A stretch of 24,559 nt of DNA from Magnetospirillum sp. Lineage in GTDB: Bacteria; Pseudomonadota; Alphaproteobacteria; Rhodospirillales; Magnetospirillaceae. The notes beneath the pieces were generated by a model, which did no database searches, was not told the origin of the DNA, and was given only the letters and a program-made list of their open reading frames with translations. The stretch is taken from assembly GCA_016183945.1 (NCBI GenBank), contig JACPDP010000040.1, positions 1 to 24,559 of the forward strand, in the 5' to 3' direction. Shown in pieces: positions 1 through 7,425 of this stretch. The position numbers and the translations under genes are program-made. Position 1 is the first letter of the stretch. Each line of letters starts with the position of its first letter.

Positions 1-56
1 AGCCGCGCCGCCAAATCTGCCGAGATCGACTCGGCCAAACGCTCGATTCCCCCCAT
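1..56 (-). CDS. possible 5' end of a divergent gene, function unknown (partial)
   Basis: Reading leftwards from an ATG at 56-54, an open frame runs to the window edge and gives the start MGGIERLAESISADLAAR. A GGAG sits 8 bases upstream of that ATG on the minus strand, which is a reasonable ribosome binding site. Only about 18 residues are visible, with an amphipathic helix-like pattern of the sort seen at real N-termini. No family can be assigned. If real, the gene is divergent from hemN and shares the 57-214 intergenic region with it. The other frames here are also open over this short distance, so support is limited to the start codon, the ribosome binding site and the composition. Confidence 0.35.
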   Translation of the reverse strand, partial: MGGIERLAESISADLAAR

Positions 57-105
57 CCCCACGCCTCCGCTCCATCAAGGGCGGACTCCTTGAATCACGC
101 GGGGA

Positions 106-121
106 TTCCTGACGTCAAGAA
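106..121. promoter_or_regulatory. 16-bp near-perfect palindrome upstream of hemN, candidate operator
   Basis: TTCCTGACGTCAAGAA is a palindrome around a perfect TGACGTCA core, with one mismatched pair. It lies about 95 bases upstream of the hemN start, between hemN and a possible divergent gene. A second inverted repeat, TCAAGG/CCTTGA with a 7-base spacer, is at 75-93. Neither fits the FNR consensus TTGAT-N4-ATCAA, so the regulator is unknown. That it is an operator is inferred from symmetry and position only. Confidence 0.3.
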
Positions 122-214
122 AACTGATCCGTGGTGAGGGAAAGCGGCCCCGGTTATTGCAAATGACTCGCGGACGGGAGTAGGGTTCAGCCGGTTTCAT
201 CAGGAAGAGAGCCG

Positions 215-1567
215 ATGCGCCCGGACCTCGCGGCCAAGTACGATCTTCGCGTTCCCCGTTACACCTCGTATCCCACGGCACCGCATTTCCATGCCGGCGT
301 CGGTCCGGAGGCCTACAAGGGCTGGCTGGCGGGCATCGATCCGGGGCTGGAGCTATCGCTCTATCTTCACATCGCCTACTGCGCCGAGATGTGCTGGTTC
401 TGCGGCTGCCACACCAAGATCACCAAGCGCTACGCCCCGGTTGCCGCCTATATGGAGAGCCTGTGGCGCGAGATGGCGCTGGTGGCCGAGGCGCTGCCGA
501 CCCGCATGACGGCGCGCCACATCCATTTCGGCGGCGGCAGCCCGACCATCCTGTCGGCCGAGGATTTCGTCCGGACCATAGACCTGCTGCGCCAGCGCTT
601 CATCCTCAAGGACGGCGCCGAAGTGGCGGTCGAGCTTGATCCGCGCACCGCCGACGAGGCCTATGTCAAGGCCATGGCCGGCGCCGGGGTGACGCGCGCC
701 TCCATCGGGGTGCAGGACCTCGACCCCAAGGTGCAGCAGGCCATCAACCGCATCCAGCCCTACGAGATCACCGAGCAGGTCACCGGCTGGCTGCGTCACC
801 ACGGCGTCGCCGAGGTCAACATCGACCTGATCTACGGCCTGCCCTTCCAGACCCTCGACGGCCTGCTGAACACCATCGACAAGGCGGTCACCGGCCTCAA
901 GCCCCGCCGCGTCGCCCTGTTCGGCTACGCCCATGTGCCGTGGATGAAGAAGCACCAGCGCCTGATTCCCGAGGAATCGCTGCCCGACACCGCCACCCGC
1001 TTCGCCCAGTACGAGCAGGGCTGCCGGCTGCTGACCGAAACCCTGGGCTACGTCCAGGTCGGGCTCGACCACTTCGCCGCCCCCGACGACGAGTTGGCGG
1101 TGGCGCTGAAGGCCACGCGGCTGCACCGCAACTTCCAGGGCTACACCACCGACACCGCGCCGGCCCTGATCGGTCTCGGCGCCTCGGGCATCGGTTCCCT
1201 GCCGCAGGGCTATGTCGCCAACGAGGGCGACATCCACGCCTACCAGCGCGCCATCGTCGAGGGCCGCCTGCCGACCGCGCGGGGCGTCGCCGTCTCCGCC
1301 GACGACCTGATCCGCCGCGACATCATCGAACGCCTGATGTGCGACCTCGAGGTCGACCTCGACCAGGTGGCCGGGCGCCACGGCTCGGCCGAGCGCTTCG
1401 AGGTCGAACTGGCCTCGCTGACGCCGTTGCAGGCCGACGGGCTGGTAACCGTGGACGGCCGCCACATCACCGTCACTGACGACGGCCGCACCCTGGTCCG
1501 CGCCGTCTGCGCCGCCTTCGACCGCTACCTCCGCCAGGGCGAGCAGCGGCATTCGAAGGCCATATAG
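215..1567 (+). CDS. hemN: oxygen-independent coproporphyrinogen III oxidase (radical SAM)
   Basis: The 450-residue product matches HemN in length and motifs. HemN converts coproporphyrinogen III to protoporphyrinogen IX without oxygen in the cytoplasm, using SAM and a [4Fe-4S] cluster. Visible features are the N-terminal RYTSYPTA segment (15-22), the radical-SAM cysteine motif C-X3-C-X2-C-X-C at Cys56, Cys60, Cys63 and Cys65, and the glycine-rich HFGGGSPT segment that binds SAM. The ATG at 215 follows AGGAAGAG at a good distance. The gene stands alone: a possible divergent gene lies upstream, and a repeat hairpin separates it from cbbM. Its place beside the Calvin genes fits an organism making haem or bacteriochlorophyll under low oxygen, though the link to cbbM may be chance. 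Confidence 0.96.
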   Translation: MRPDLAAKYDLRVPRYTSYPTAPHFHAGVGPEAYKGWLAGIDPGLELSLYLHIAYCAEMCWFCGCHTKITKRYAPVAAYMESLWREMALVAEALPTRMTARHIHFGGGSPTILSAEDFVRTIDLLRQRFILKDGAEVAVELDPRTADEAYVKAMAGAGVTRASIGVQDLDPKVQQAINRIQPYEITEQVTGWLRHHGVAEVNIDLIYGLPFQTLDGLLNTIDKAVTGLKPRRVALFGYAHVPWMKKHQRLIPEESLPDTATRFAQYEQGCRLLTETLGYVQVGLDHFAAPDDELAVALKATRLHRNFQGYTTDTAPALIGLGASGIGSLPQGYVANEGDIHAYQRAIVEGRLPTARGVAVSADDLIRRDIIERLMCDLEVDLDQVAGRHGSAERFEVELASLTPLQADGLVTVDGRHITVTDDGRTLVRAVCAAFDRYLRQGEQRHSKAI

Positions 1568-1571
1568 AGAG

Positions 1572-1618
1572 CCCTCCCGCGTCGCGGGTCCCTCCCTCCC
1601 CCGCTGGGGGAGGGAGGG
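1572..1618 (+). repeat. intergenic double-hairpin repeat, copy 1 (hemN-cbbM)
   Basis: A small hairpin CCCGC-gtc-GCGGG (1576-1588) is followed by a perfect 13-bp stem: C/T-rich arm 1590-1602, loop GCT, G/A-rich arm 1606-1618. The 43 bp from 1572 to 1614 match the reverse complement of 17254-17296 with one difference, so this is a dispersed element. Lying 4 bases after the hemN stop, it may end or protect the hemN transcript. A short TTTT at 1637-1640 is too far away for a classic intrinsic terminator. Confidence 0.8.
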
Positions 1619-1636
1619 CATGCCGGTCCGGGTAGC

Positions 1637-1691
1637 TTTTCCACCACCCATGAAAGTTTTCCCACCACCCCGCCCGGGTGTTCCGGGCGGG
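1637..1691 (+). promoter_or_regulatory. cbbM upstream region: two direct repeats and a GC hairpin
   Basis: The motif TTTTCC(C)ACCACCC occurs twice in direct orientation, at 1637-1649 and 1657-1670, starts 20 bases (about two helical turns) apart. Next comes a 9-bp hairpin CCCGCCCGG-gtgtt-CCGGGCGGG at 1669-1691, ending 58 bases before the cbbM ATG. The layout would suit an activator site followed by a structured leader. I cannot match it with confidence to the CbbR T-N11-A pattern, so the role is inferred. Confidence 0.35.
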
Positions 1692-1749
1692 CTCGCGGCG
1701 GTGCACTGTATCCACTGACAGACAGATGCTGCGAACGAGGAAGTGCGCA

Positions 1750-3135
1750 ATGGATCAGAGCAAGCGTTACGCCAATCTCGCCCTCACCGAAGACGCGTTG
1801 ATCGCTGGCGGCGGCCACGTCTTGTGCGCCTATATGATGAAGCCGAAGGCAGGGCACGGCTATCTTGCCACTGCCGCCCACTTCGCCGCGGAATCCTCCA
1901 CCGGGACCAATGTCGAGGTCTGCACCACCGACGATTTTACCCGCGGCGTCGATGCCCTGGTCTACTGGGTCGACGAGCAGCGCGAGCTGATGAAGATCGC
2001 CTATCCCGTTGAATTGTTCGACCGCAACATCATCGACGGCCGCGCCATGATCGCGTCGTTCCTGACGCTGTGCATCGGCAACAACCAGGGCATGTCGGAC
2101 GTCGAATACTCCAAGATGCTCGATTTCTACATGCCGCCCAAATACCTGCAGCTGTTCGACGGCCCCGCCTGCAACATCGGCGCCATGTGGCGGGTGCTGG
2201 GCCGGCCCCAGGTCAACGGTGGCATGGTGGTTGGCACCATCATCAAGCCGAAGCTGGGTCTGCGGCCGCAACCCTTCGCCGACGCCTGCTACCAGTTCTG
2301 GCTGGGCGGCGATTTCATCAAGAACGACGAGCCCCAGGGCAACCAGGTGTTCGCGCCGCTGAGGGAGACCATCCGCCTGGTGTCCGACGCCATGAAGCGC
2401 GCCCAGGACGAAACCGGTCAGGCCAAGATCTTCTCGGCCAACATCACCGCCGACGATCCCTTCGAGATGATCGCCCGCGGCGAGTACATTCTGGAGACGT
2501 TCGGCGAGAATGCCAACCATGTCGCCTTCCTGGTGGACGGCTACGTCGCCGGCCCCACCGCGGTGACCACCTGCCGCCGCCGCTTCCCCAGCCAGTTCCT
2601 GCACTACCATCGGGCCGGCCACGGCTCGGTCACCTCGAAGCAGTCCAAGCGCGGCTACACCGTGCTGGCGCATATGAAGATGGCCCGTCTGCTGGGCGCC
2701 TCGGGCATCCACACCGGCACCATGGGCTACGGCAAGATGGAAGGCGACGCCGGCGAGAAGATCGTCGCCTACATGCTGGAGCGCGACGTCGCCGACGGCA
2801 CCTTCTTCCGCCAGGAGTGGCACGGCATGCCGGCCACCACGCCGATTATCTCGGGCGGCATGAATGCGCTCCGGCTGCCCGGTTTCTTCGACAATCTGGG
2901 CCACTCCAACGTCATCCAGACCTCGGGCGGCGGCGCCTTCGGCCACAAGGACGGCCCGGTGGCCGGCGCCATGTCGCTGCGTCAGGCGCATGACGCCTGG
3001 ACCTCGGGCATCGATCTCGTCGAGTATGCCAAGGACCACCCCGAGCTGAAGGGAGCCTTCTCCAGCTTCGCCGCCGACGCCGACCGGATCTATCCCGACT
3101 GGCGCTCCAGGCTGAAGGTGGGCGCGGCCGCCTAG
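1750..3135 (+). CDS. cbbM: ribulose-1,5-bisphosphate carboxylase/oxygenase, form II large subunit
   Basis: The 461-residue product fixes CO2 onto ribulose bisphosphate as a homodimer-based form II enzyme needing no small subunit. Numbered from the ATG at 1750 (behind GAGGAAG), key residues fall where they do in R. rubrum CbbM: Glu48 and Asn111 from the neighbouring subunit, Lys166 in GTIIKPKLG, the carbamylated Lys191 with Asp193 and Glu194 in [10 protein letters not shown], His287 and Arg288 in HYHRAGHG, and loop-6 Lys329 in GYGKMEG. This makes it a true RuBisCO, not a RuBisCO-like protein. An in-frame extension back to 1678 exists, but the family start and ribosome binding site favour 1750. 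cbbP follows after 48 bases and is probably cotranscribed. Confidence 0.98.
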   Translation: MDQSKRYANLALTEDALIAGGGHVLCAYMMKPKAGHGYLATAAHFAAESSTGTNVEVCTTDDFTRGVDALVYWVDEQRELMKIAYPVELFDRNIIDGRAMIASFLTLCIGNNQGMSDVEYSKMLDFYMPPKYLQLFDGPACNIGAMWRVLGRPQVNGGMVVGTIIKPKLGLRPQPFADACYQFWLGGDFIKNDEPQGNQVFAPLRETIRLVSDAMKRAQDETGQAKIFSANITADDPFEMIARGEYILETFGENANHVAFLVDGYVAGPTAVTTCRRRFPSQFLHYHRAGHGSVTSKQSKRGYTVLAHMKMARLLGASGIHTGTMGYGKMEGDAGEKIVAYMLERDVADGTFFRQEWHGMPATTPIISGGMNALRLPGFFDNLGHSNVIQTSGGGAFGHKDGPVAGAMSLRQAHDAWTSGIDLVEYAKDHPELKGAFSSFAADADRIYPDWRSRLKVGAAA

Positions 3136-3183
3136 CAGAACGAGTGGGCGGAAGCCCGCCACCCACGAGAGAGGAGAGGCCCC

Positions 3184-4077
3184 TTGTCCAGGAAGCACCC
3201 CGTCATCGCCGTGACCGGTTCGTCCGGCGCCGGCACCAGCACGGTGAAGGAAGCCTTCGAACACATGTTCCGGCGCGAAGGCGTCAAGCCGGGCATCGTC
3301 GAGGGCGACAGCTTTCATCGCTTCAACCGCGTCGACATGAAGAAGGCCATGGCCGAGGCGGAGAAGAAGGGCAACCGCTACTTCTCCCATTTCGGCCCCG
3401 AGGCCAACCTGTTCAGCGAGGTCGCCGACCTGTTCGCCCAGTACGGCGAAACCGGCCACGGCAAGCGGCGCTTCTACATTCACAACGACGAGGAGGCGGT
3501 GCGCTTCGCCCACCACGGCGTCAAGGCGGGCCAGTTCACCCCCTGGGAGGACATGCCGAGGGACACCGACTGCCTGTTCTACGAGGGCCTGCACGGCTGC
3601 ATCGTGACCAAGGACGTCAACGTCGCCCAGCACGTCGACCTCAAGATCGGCGTGGTGCCGGTAATCAACCTCGAATGGATCCAGAAGATTCACCGCGACA
3701 CCAAGCACCGCGGCTATTCGGAAGAGGCGGTGATGGACACCATCCTTCGCCGCATGCACGACTACGTCCACTACATCGTGCCGCAGTTCAAGCACACCGA
3801 CATCAACTTCCAGCGGGTGCCGATCGTCGACACCTCGGACCCAATCATCGCCCGCGATATCCCCACCCACGACGAGAGTCTGGTGGTGATCCGCTTCCGC
3901 AAGCCCGACCGCTTCCGCATGGACTTCCCGTTCCTGCTGCAAATGCTGAAGGGCTCGTGGATGAGCCGGCGCAACACCATCGTGGTTCCCGGCGGCAAGA
4001 TGGGCCTGGCCATGGAACTCATCCTTACCCCGATCCTTCGTCGGATCATCGAGGACCGCAAGTCCGTCCTTGGTTGA
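3184..4077 (+). CDS. cbbP: phosphoribulokinase
   Basis: The 297-residue product phosphorylates ribulose 5-phosphate with ATP to give the RuBisCO substrate. Its length fits the short, octameric bacterial PRK class. The P-loop GSSGAGTS is at residues 12-19, and GIVEGDSFHRF follows near residue 40. The start is a TTG at 3184: the N-terminus MSRKHPVIAVTGSSGAG is typical of the family and a GAGGAG lies at proper spacing. The 48-base gap after cbbM contains a small GGCGG-aagc-CCGCC hairpin (3147-3160), which could set the ratio of the two proteins. A strong terminator follows, so cbbM-cbbP appears to be a two-gene unit. Confidence 0.97.
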   Translation: MSRKHPVIAVTGSSGAGTSTVKEAFEHMFRREGVKPGIVEGDSFHRFNRVDMKKAMAEAEKKGNRYFSHFGPEANLFSEVADLFAQYGETGHGKRRFYIHNDEEAVRFAHHGVKAGQFTPWEDMPRDTDCLFYEGLHGCIVTKDVNVAQHVDLKIGVVPVINLEWIQKIHRDTKHRGYSEEAVMDTILRRMHDYVHYIVPQFKHTDINFQRVPIVDTSDPIIARDIPTHDESLVVIRFRKPDRFRMDFPFLLQMLKGSWMSRRNTIVVPGGKMGLAMELILTPILRRIIEDRKSVLG

Positions 4078-4097
4078 CGAGGGAGCCGCACCTAGGC

Positions 4098-4129
4098 CGG
4101 CCGGGGCAACCCGCGCCGGCCGTTTTTTT
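4098..4129 (+). terminator. rho-independent terminator after cbbP
   Basis: A 7-bp GC stem CGGCCGG (4098-4104) / CCGGCCG (4116-4122) with an 11-base loop is followed at once by seven T (4123-4129). It lies 21 bases after the cbbP stop and closes the Calvin pair. Confidence 0.85.
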
Positions 4130-4167
4130 GAACGTTGGAGATTCGTCTTTCGCCTACACTGCCGCCC

Positions 4168-5064
4168 ATGCATGACAGACGCACTCATCTCGATGCCGTC
4201 GCCGCCGGCACCATGGTGGTGCTGTGCGCCATCTGGGGAGTCAACCAGGCCGCGATCAAGGTCGCCAATGCCGGTGGCATCTCGCCGGTGATGGGGGCCG
4301 GCCTGCGCTCGGTGGGAGCCGCGCTGCTGCTGTGGATGTGGCTGGCGGGGCGGCGGCAGCCATTGTTCGGGCGCGACGGCACCCTGGGCGCCGGTATCCT
4401 GGCCGGCATCGGTTTCGCCGGCGAGTTCGTGCTGATCTATTGGGGCCTGGCCTTCACCACCGCCTCGCGCGGCGTGGTGTTCCTCTACATGATGCCCTTC
4501 GTGGTGGCGGCGGGAATGCATTGGCTGGTGCCGAGCGAGCGCCTCAGCCGCGTCCAGGCGGCCGGGCTGGTCTGTGCCTTCGCCGGCATCATCGCCGCCT
4601 TCGCCGAGGGGCTGGCGCTGCCCGCCGGCAACCAGTGGATCGGCGACGCGATGCTGCTGGGAGCGGCGGTGCTGTGGGGCGGCACCACCCTCATGGTTCG
4701 CGTCACCCGTCTGGCCCGGGTGAGCGCCGGCAAGACGCTGTTCTACCAGCTTGCCGTCTCGGCGGTGTTGCTGCCGCCCTTGTCGCTGGCGCTGGGCGAG
4801 CCCGGACTGGCCGCCCCGACGCCGCTGGCCTGGGCATCGCTGGCCTTCCAGACGGTGGTGGTGGCCTTCGCCTCCTATCTCGGCTGGTTCTGGCTGATCA
4901 CCCGCTACCCGGCCACCAAGCTGTCGGCGTTCTCGTTCCTGACGCCCCTGTTCGGCATGGGGTTCGGGGCGGTGCTGCTGGGGGAGCCGATCACGCCGGC
5001 ACTGATGCTGGCGGCCGTGCTGGTGGCCGCCGGCATCTGGCTGGTCAATCGGCGGCCGTCCTGA
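4168..5064 (+). CDS. DMT-superfamily transporter, EamA family
   Basis: The 298-residue product is almost wholly hydrophobic, with about ten predicted membrane helices in two EamA repeats: the first from near residue 10 (GTMVVLCAIWGVNQAAIKVA), the second from near 155 (LLGAAVLWGGTTLMV). The FLTPLFGMGFGAVLLGEPIT segment near the C-terminus is typical of the family. These inner-membrane carriers usually export metabolites or amino acids, but the substrate cannot be read from sequence. The ATG at 4168 has no Shine-Dalgarno sequence. A TACACT -10-like hexamer ends 7 bases before it, so the mRNA may be leaderless. A TTG at 4135 would extend the protein by 11 residues but has little support. The 3' end overlaps the converging methyltransferase gene by 20 bases. 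Confidence 0.88.
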   Translation: MHDRRTHLDAVAAGTMVVLCAIWGVNQAAIKVANAGGISPVMGAGLRSVGAALLLWMWLAGRRQPLFGRDGTLGAGILAGIGFAGEFVLIYWGLAFTTASRGVVFLYMMPFVVAAGMHWLVPSERLSRVQAAGLVCAFAGIIAAFAEGLALPAGNQWIGDAMLLGAAVLWGGTTLMVRVTRLARVSAGKTLFYQLAVSAVLLPPLSLALGEPGLAAPTPLAWASLAFQTVVVAFASYLGWFWLITRYPATKLSAFSFLTPLFGMGFGAVLLGEPITPALMLAAVLVAAGIWLVNRRPS

Positions 5065-5737
5065 GGAGCGTCACCCGCATGGGCTGGTCGAAGGCGAAGC
5101 CGCCCTCGGGCAGCGCCTCGGCCAGGGCGTGAAAGCGGTCGCGCATCTCGGCGTCGCGGGCGGCGAAGCGGGCCTCGCGCTCGTCATTGGCCGAGACGAT
5201 GCGGTCGCGGAAGGCCTCGTAGTCGGCGAGGACAATGGGGTGGACATAGGTGAATTCGCCGTCGAGCGTGAAGAGTCGCGCCGCCACCGCGCCCCGCAGC
5301 GCCGCCAGTGCGCGCGCCCGCACCTCGGTCTCGTCGTCGATCGGGCGCACCGCCTCGAAGAAGCGGCCCTCGGGCAGCGGCTCCGAGACATAGGCCAGCC
5401 CACCCGGCTTCAGCACCCGCGCCGCCTCGATCAATGCCGCCGACATGGCGTCCACCGGGACGTGGTGCAGGCTGTTGAAAAACACCACCACGTCGGCGCA
5501 GGCAGCGTCGGCCGGCAGCGACTGCCCGACGCCCGCGACGATCTCGACGGCCTCCAGCGGTTCGGCGGCCGCGGCCTTGGCCAACTGGCGGGCGCTGCAC
5601 TCCACCCCCAGCACCGCAGCGCCATGGCGGGCGAGATGGCGCGACAGATGGCCGTCGCCGCAGCCGACGTCGATCACCCGCTTGCCTTCCATCGCGATGG
5701 TCTCCACGATGACATCGGTATTGCGCCGCCGCTCCAT
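5045..5737 (-). CDS. class I SAM-dependent methyltransferase
   Basis: The 230-residue product has a Rossmann methyltransferase fold. Motif I is VIDVGCGDGH at residues 21-30, an acidic residue ends strand 2 in VLGVECS, and VVVFFNSLHHV followed by ARVLKPGGLAYVSEP matches the later motifs of the Methyltransf_11 group. It should methylate a small molecule, but the substrate is unknown. The ATG at 5737 is preceded by GGGAGG. The gene is divergent from the DUF218 gene, with only 36 AT-rich bases between the start codons. Its end overlaps the DMT transporter in tail-to-tail arrangement. Confidence 0.85.
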   Translation of the reverse strand: MERRRNTDVIVETIAMEGKRVIDVGCGDGHLSRHLARHGAAVLGVECSARQLAKAAAAEPLEAVEIVAGVGQSLPADAACADVVVFFNSLHHVPVDAMSAALIEAARVLKPGGLAYVSEPLPEGRFFEAVRPIDDETEVRARALAALRGAVAARLFTLDGEFTYVHPIVLADYEAFRDRIVSANDEREARFAARDAEMRDRFHALAEALPEGGFAFDQPMRVTLLRTAAD

Positions 5738-5773
5738 GCCGTCCTCCCTTATAAATACTAGATAGTTCTAACA
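5738..5773. promoter_or_regulatory. compact AT-rich divergent promoter region
   Basis: These 36 bases separate two divergent start codons and are far more AT-rich than their surroundings. They hold TATAAATACTAGATAG on the plus strand, and TATTTATAAG reading leftwards just before the GGGAGG of the methyltransferase gene. An imperfect inverted repeat TAGA-tagt-TCTA lies in the middle. Both promoters probably overlap here, so the two genes may share control. Exact -10 boxes cannot be fixed by eye. Confidence 0.45.
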
Positions 5774-6313
5774 ATGTTCCATGCCGCTGTCGAGTCCGAG
5801 CCGTTCGACGCCGCCGTCGTGCTGGGAGCCTTGCTGCGGCCCGACGGCAGCCCCAGCCCGGCCATGCTGCGCCGGATCGGCCACGCCGTCAGGCTGTTCG
5901 AGGGCGGCCGGGCGGCGAACCTGCTGATGAGCGGCGGCCCGGTCGGCCACCCCACCCCCGAGGCCGAAGCCATGCGCGCCCTGGCACTGGCGGCCGGCAT
6001 CCCCGCCGAGCGCATCGCCGTCGAGGTCGGCTCGCGCAACACCATCCAGAACGCCCGGCTGTCGCGCCCGATCCTGGCCGAGCGCGGCTGGAACCGGGTG
6101 CTGGTGGTGACCGACGCCTTCCACCTGCCGCGCGCCCTCTACGTCTTCCGCCGCCTGGGCATCGCCGCGACGGGGGCCGGCGCCCGGCCCGAGCGGCCGT
6201 CCGCCTCGTGGCATGCCGCCTGGGCCCGCGAGGCGGCGGCGCTGCCCTGGACGGTGGCGCGGGTGGAGACGGCAAGATTCCGTCTGTGGATCGCCCCTTG
6301 CCGGGCTGATTGA
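5774..6313 (+). CDS. YdcF/DUF218 family protein
   Basis: The 179-residue product carries DUF218 signatures in order: an N-terminal AAVVLGALL strand, LLMSGGPVG, the TPEAEAMRALALAAGIPAER segment with conserved acidic residues, SRNTIQNA, and VVTDAFHLPRA with the conserved His. Members act on cell-envelope or nucleotide-like substrates, as with SanA, YdcF and ElyC, but the reaction is mostly unknown. It has no clear signal peptide or membrane helix, unlike ElyC, so it is probably cytoplasmic. The ATG at 5774 lacks a Shine-Dalgarno sequence and may be leaderless. It is divergent from the methyltransferase gene. Confidence 0.82.
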   Translation: MFHAAVESEPFDAAVVLGALLRPDGSPSPAMLRRIGHAVRLFEGGRAANLLMSGGPVGHPTPEAEAMRALALAAGIPAERIAVEVGSRNTIQNARLSRPILAERGWNRVLVVTDAFHLPRALYVFRRLGIAATGAGARPERPSASWHAAWAREAAALPWTVARVETARFRLWIAPCRAD

Positions 6314-6498
6314 TGGCCGTCAAGGGCGGCGCGGGGCAACCGTGCTCCCATCATCCGTCGGGACCGCTGCCTGGCCGCCGATACCCCCTGGCAGATGGCG
6401 CGCGCCATGACCTGGCGGGTGCGCATCAGGGACATGACAACCAAGGCCGGGGGGCGGGCGTTCCGGTCCGCCCCGTGCGGCAAGACGGGAATACCGAC

Positions 6499-6951
6499 AT
6501 GAGGGCTTGGATCGTCGCGCTGCCGGTGGCGCTGTGGGTGGTGACCGTCGCGGTCGCCGGCTTCTTCTTCGTGCATGGACACACCGGCACCGGGTCGGAC
6601 GGCCGCACGTCGGTGCTGCTGCAGGCCCATGAACGCGATTTCGTGCTGTCCGAGATGCGGGGGCTGCTGGCCGCCGTGCGCGATATCACCGCCGCGCTGG
6701 CCGAGAACAATCCCGCCGGCATCGCCGCGGCGGCGCGCGGCATCGGCATGGCCGCCACCCACGACGCTCCCCCCACCCTGCTGGCCAAGCTGCCGCTGGA
6801 ATTCAAGCGGATGGCCATGCCGTTGCATGACGGCTTCGACGAACTGGCCAAAGCCGCCGATCGCGGCGAGCCGGTGTCGGCCCTCACCGGCCGGCTGGCG
6901 CACCAACTGGACCGCTGCGCCGCCTGCCACGGAGCCTACCGCTTCGAGTAA
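6499..6951 (+). CDS. membrane-anchored c'-type monohaem cytochrome
   Basis: The 150-residue product has one N-terminal hydrophobic helix (about 4-25) and ends with a haem-binding C-X2-C-H at Cys140, Cys143 and His144, six residues from the C-terminus. The helical body and C-terminal haem site are typical of the four-helix cytochrome c'/c556 family, which sits in the periplasm and carries electrons or binds gases such as NO. Met53 could be a distal ligand as in c556 types, but this is a guess. The hydrophobic start has no obvious cleavage site, so the protein may stay anchored. I chose the ATG at 6499 because the upstream in-frame residues do not look like protein; its ribosome binding site (GGGA) is weak. 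It converges on the response regulator gene with 13 bases between stops. Confidence 0.75.
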   Translation: MRAWIVALPVALWVVTVAVAGFFFVHGHTGTGSDGRTSVLLQAHERDFVLSEMRGLLAAVRDITAALAENNPAGIAAAARGIGMAATHDAPPTLLAKLPLEFKRMAMPLHDGFDELAKAADRGEPVSALTGRLAHQLDRCAACHGAYRFE

Positions 6952-6964
6952 TAAAACAACCGGT

Positions 6965-7330
6965 TCAGTGCTGCAGGGCGCCCTCGATGGCGGTGCGCAA
7001 TCCGTCGGGCGAAAATGGTTTCACCAGATAACCGGCCGGACAGGTCTTCATCGCCCGCTCCCGCGTCGCCCGATCGGCCTGGCCCGTCACAAAGACGATC
7101 GTCGCCCCGTATTTTGATTGCAGCACCGTCGCCGTCTCGCATCCGTCCATTGCCCCCCGCAAGTTGATGTCCAGCAGGACAATATCAGGGTGTTGCCGCT
7201 CGAATGCCTCGACGGCGGCGGAGCCGTTGGTCACACTCCCCACCACCTCGAAGCCGAAATCCGAAAGGATCATTTCGGTTGCGAGTGCCACCAAGGCCTC
7301 GTCTTCAACGATCATCACCTTGTGGGGCAT
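6965..7330 (-). CDS. stand-alone response regulator receiver (CheY-like)
   Basis: The 121-residue product is a single receiver domain with a full active site: Glu9-Asp10, phospho-acceptor Asp54 in VLLDINL, Thr82 in VFVTG, and Lys104 in LVKPF. There is no output domain, so it must act through protein contacts or as a phosphate sink. The ATG at 7330 follows TGAGGTAGGA. It is divergent from the sensor kinase gene and 95 bases from its start, which suggests the two form one signalling pair. Confidence 0.93.
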   Translation of the reverse strand: MPHKVMIVEDEALVALATEMILSDFGFEVVGSVTNGSAAVEAFERQHPDIVLLDINLRGAMDGCETATVLQSKYGATIVFVTGQADRATRERAMKTCPAGYLVKPFSPDGLRTAIEGALQH

Positions 7331-7425
7331 TCCTACCTCAGGAGCGGATATCCAACAGTTGGGTTTTCCTGTCGGCCGGGCACGTCTCTAATATCCTCAG
7401 CAGGAAACATGGGGAGGGCGCCGCA
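7331..7425. promoter_or_regulatory. shared upstream region of the receiver and sensor-kinase genes
   Basis: The 95 bases between two divergent starts contain CCAAC-a-GTTGG at 7352-7362, a short perfect inverted repeat that could be an operator. No clear -35/-10 pair stands out. The region also carries the kinase ribosome binding site GGGGAGGG. Confidence 0.3.

Noticed and set aside
1..93. A plus-strand open frame ending at 91-93, as a possible C-terminus of an upstream gene
   Set aside because: All plus-strand frames are open over this short stretch and the translation is Pro-rich; the minus-strand start with a ribosome binding site looks better.
1525..4521. A 998-codon open frame on the minus strand across cbbM and cbbP
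   Set aside because: It is antisense to two certain genes, its translation is low-complexity and rich in Gly, Ala, His and Val, and it follows from the GC3 bias of the real genes.
6395..6502. A 35-codon upstream frame overlapping the cytochrome start by ATGA
   Set aside because: It has no ribosome binding site and no recognisable sequence; the overlap alone is too little to call a gene.
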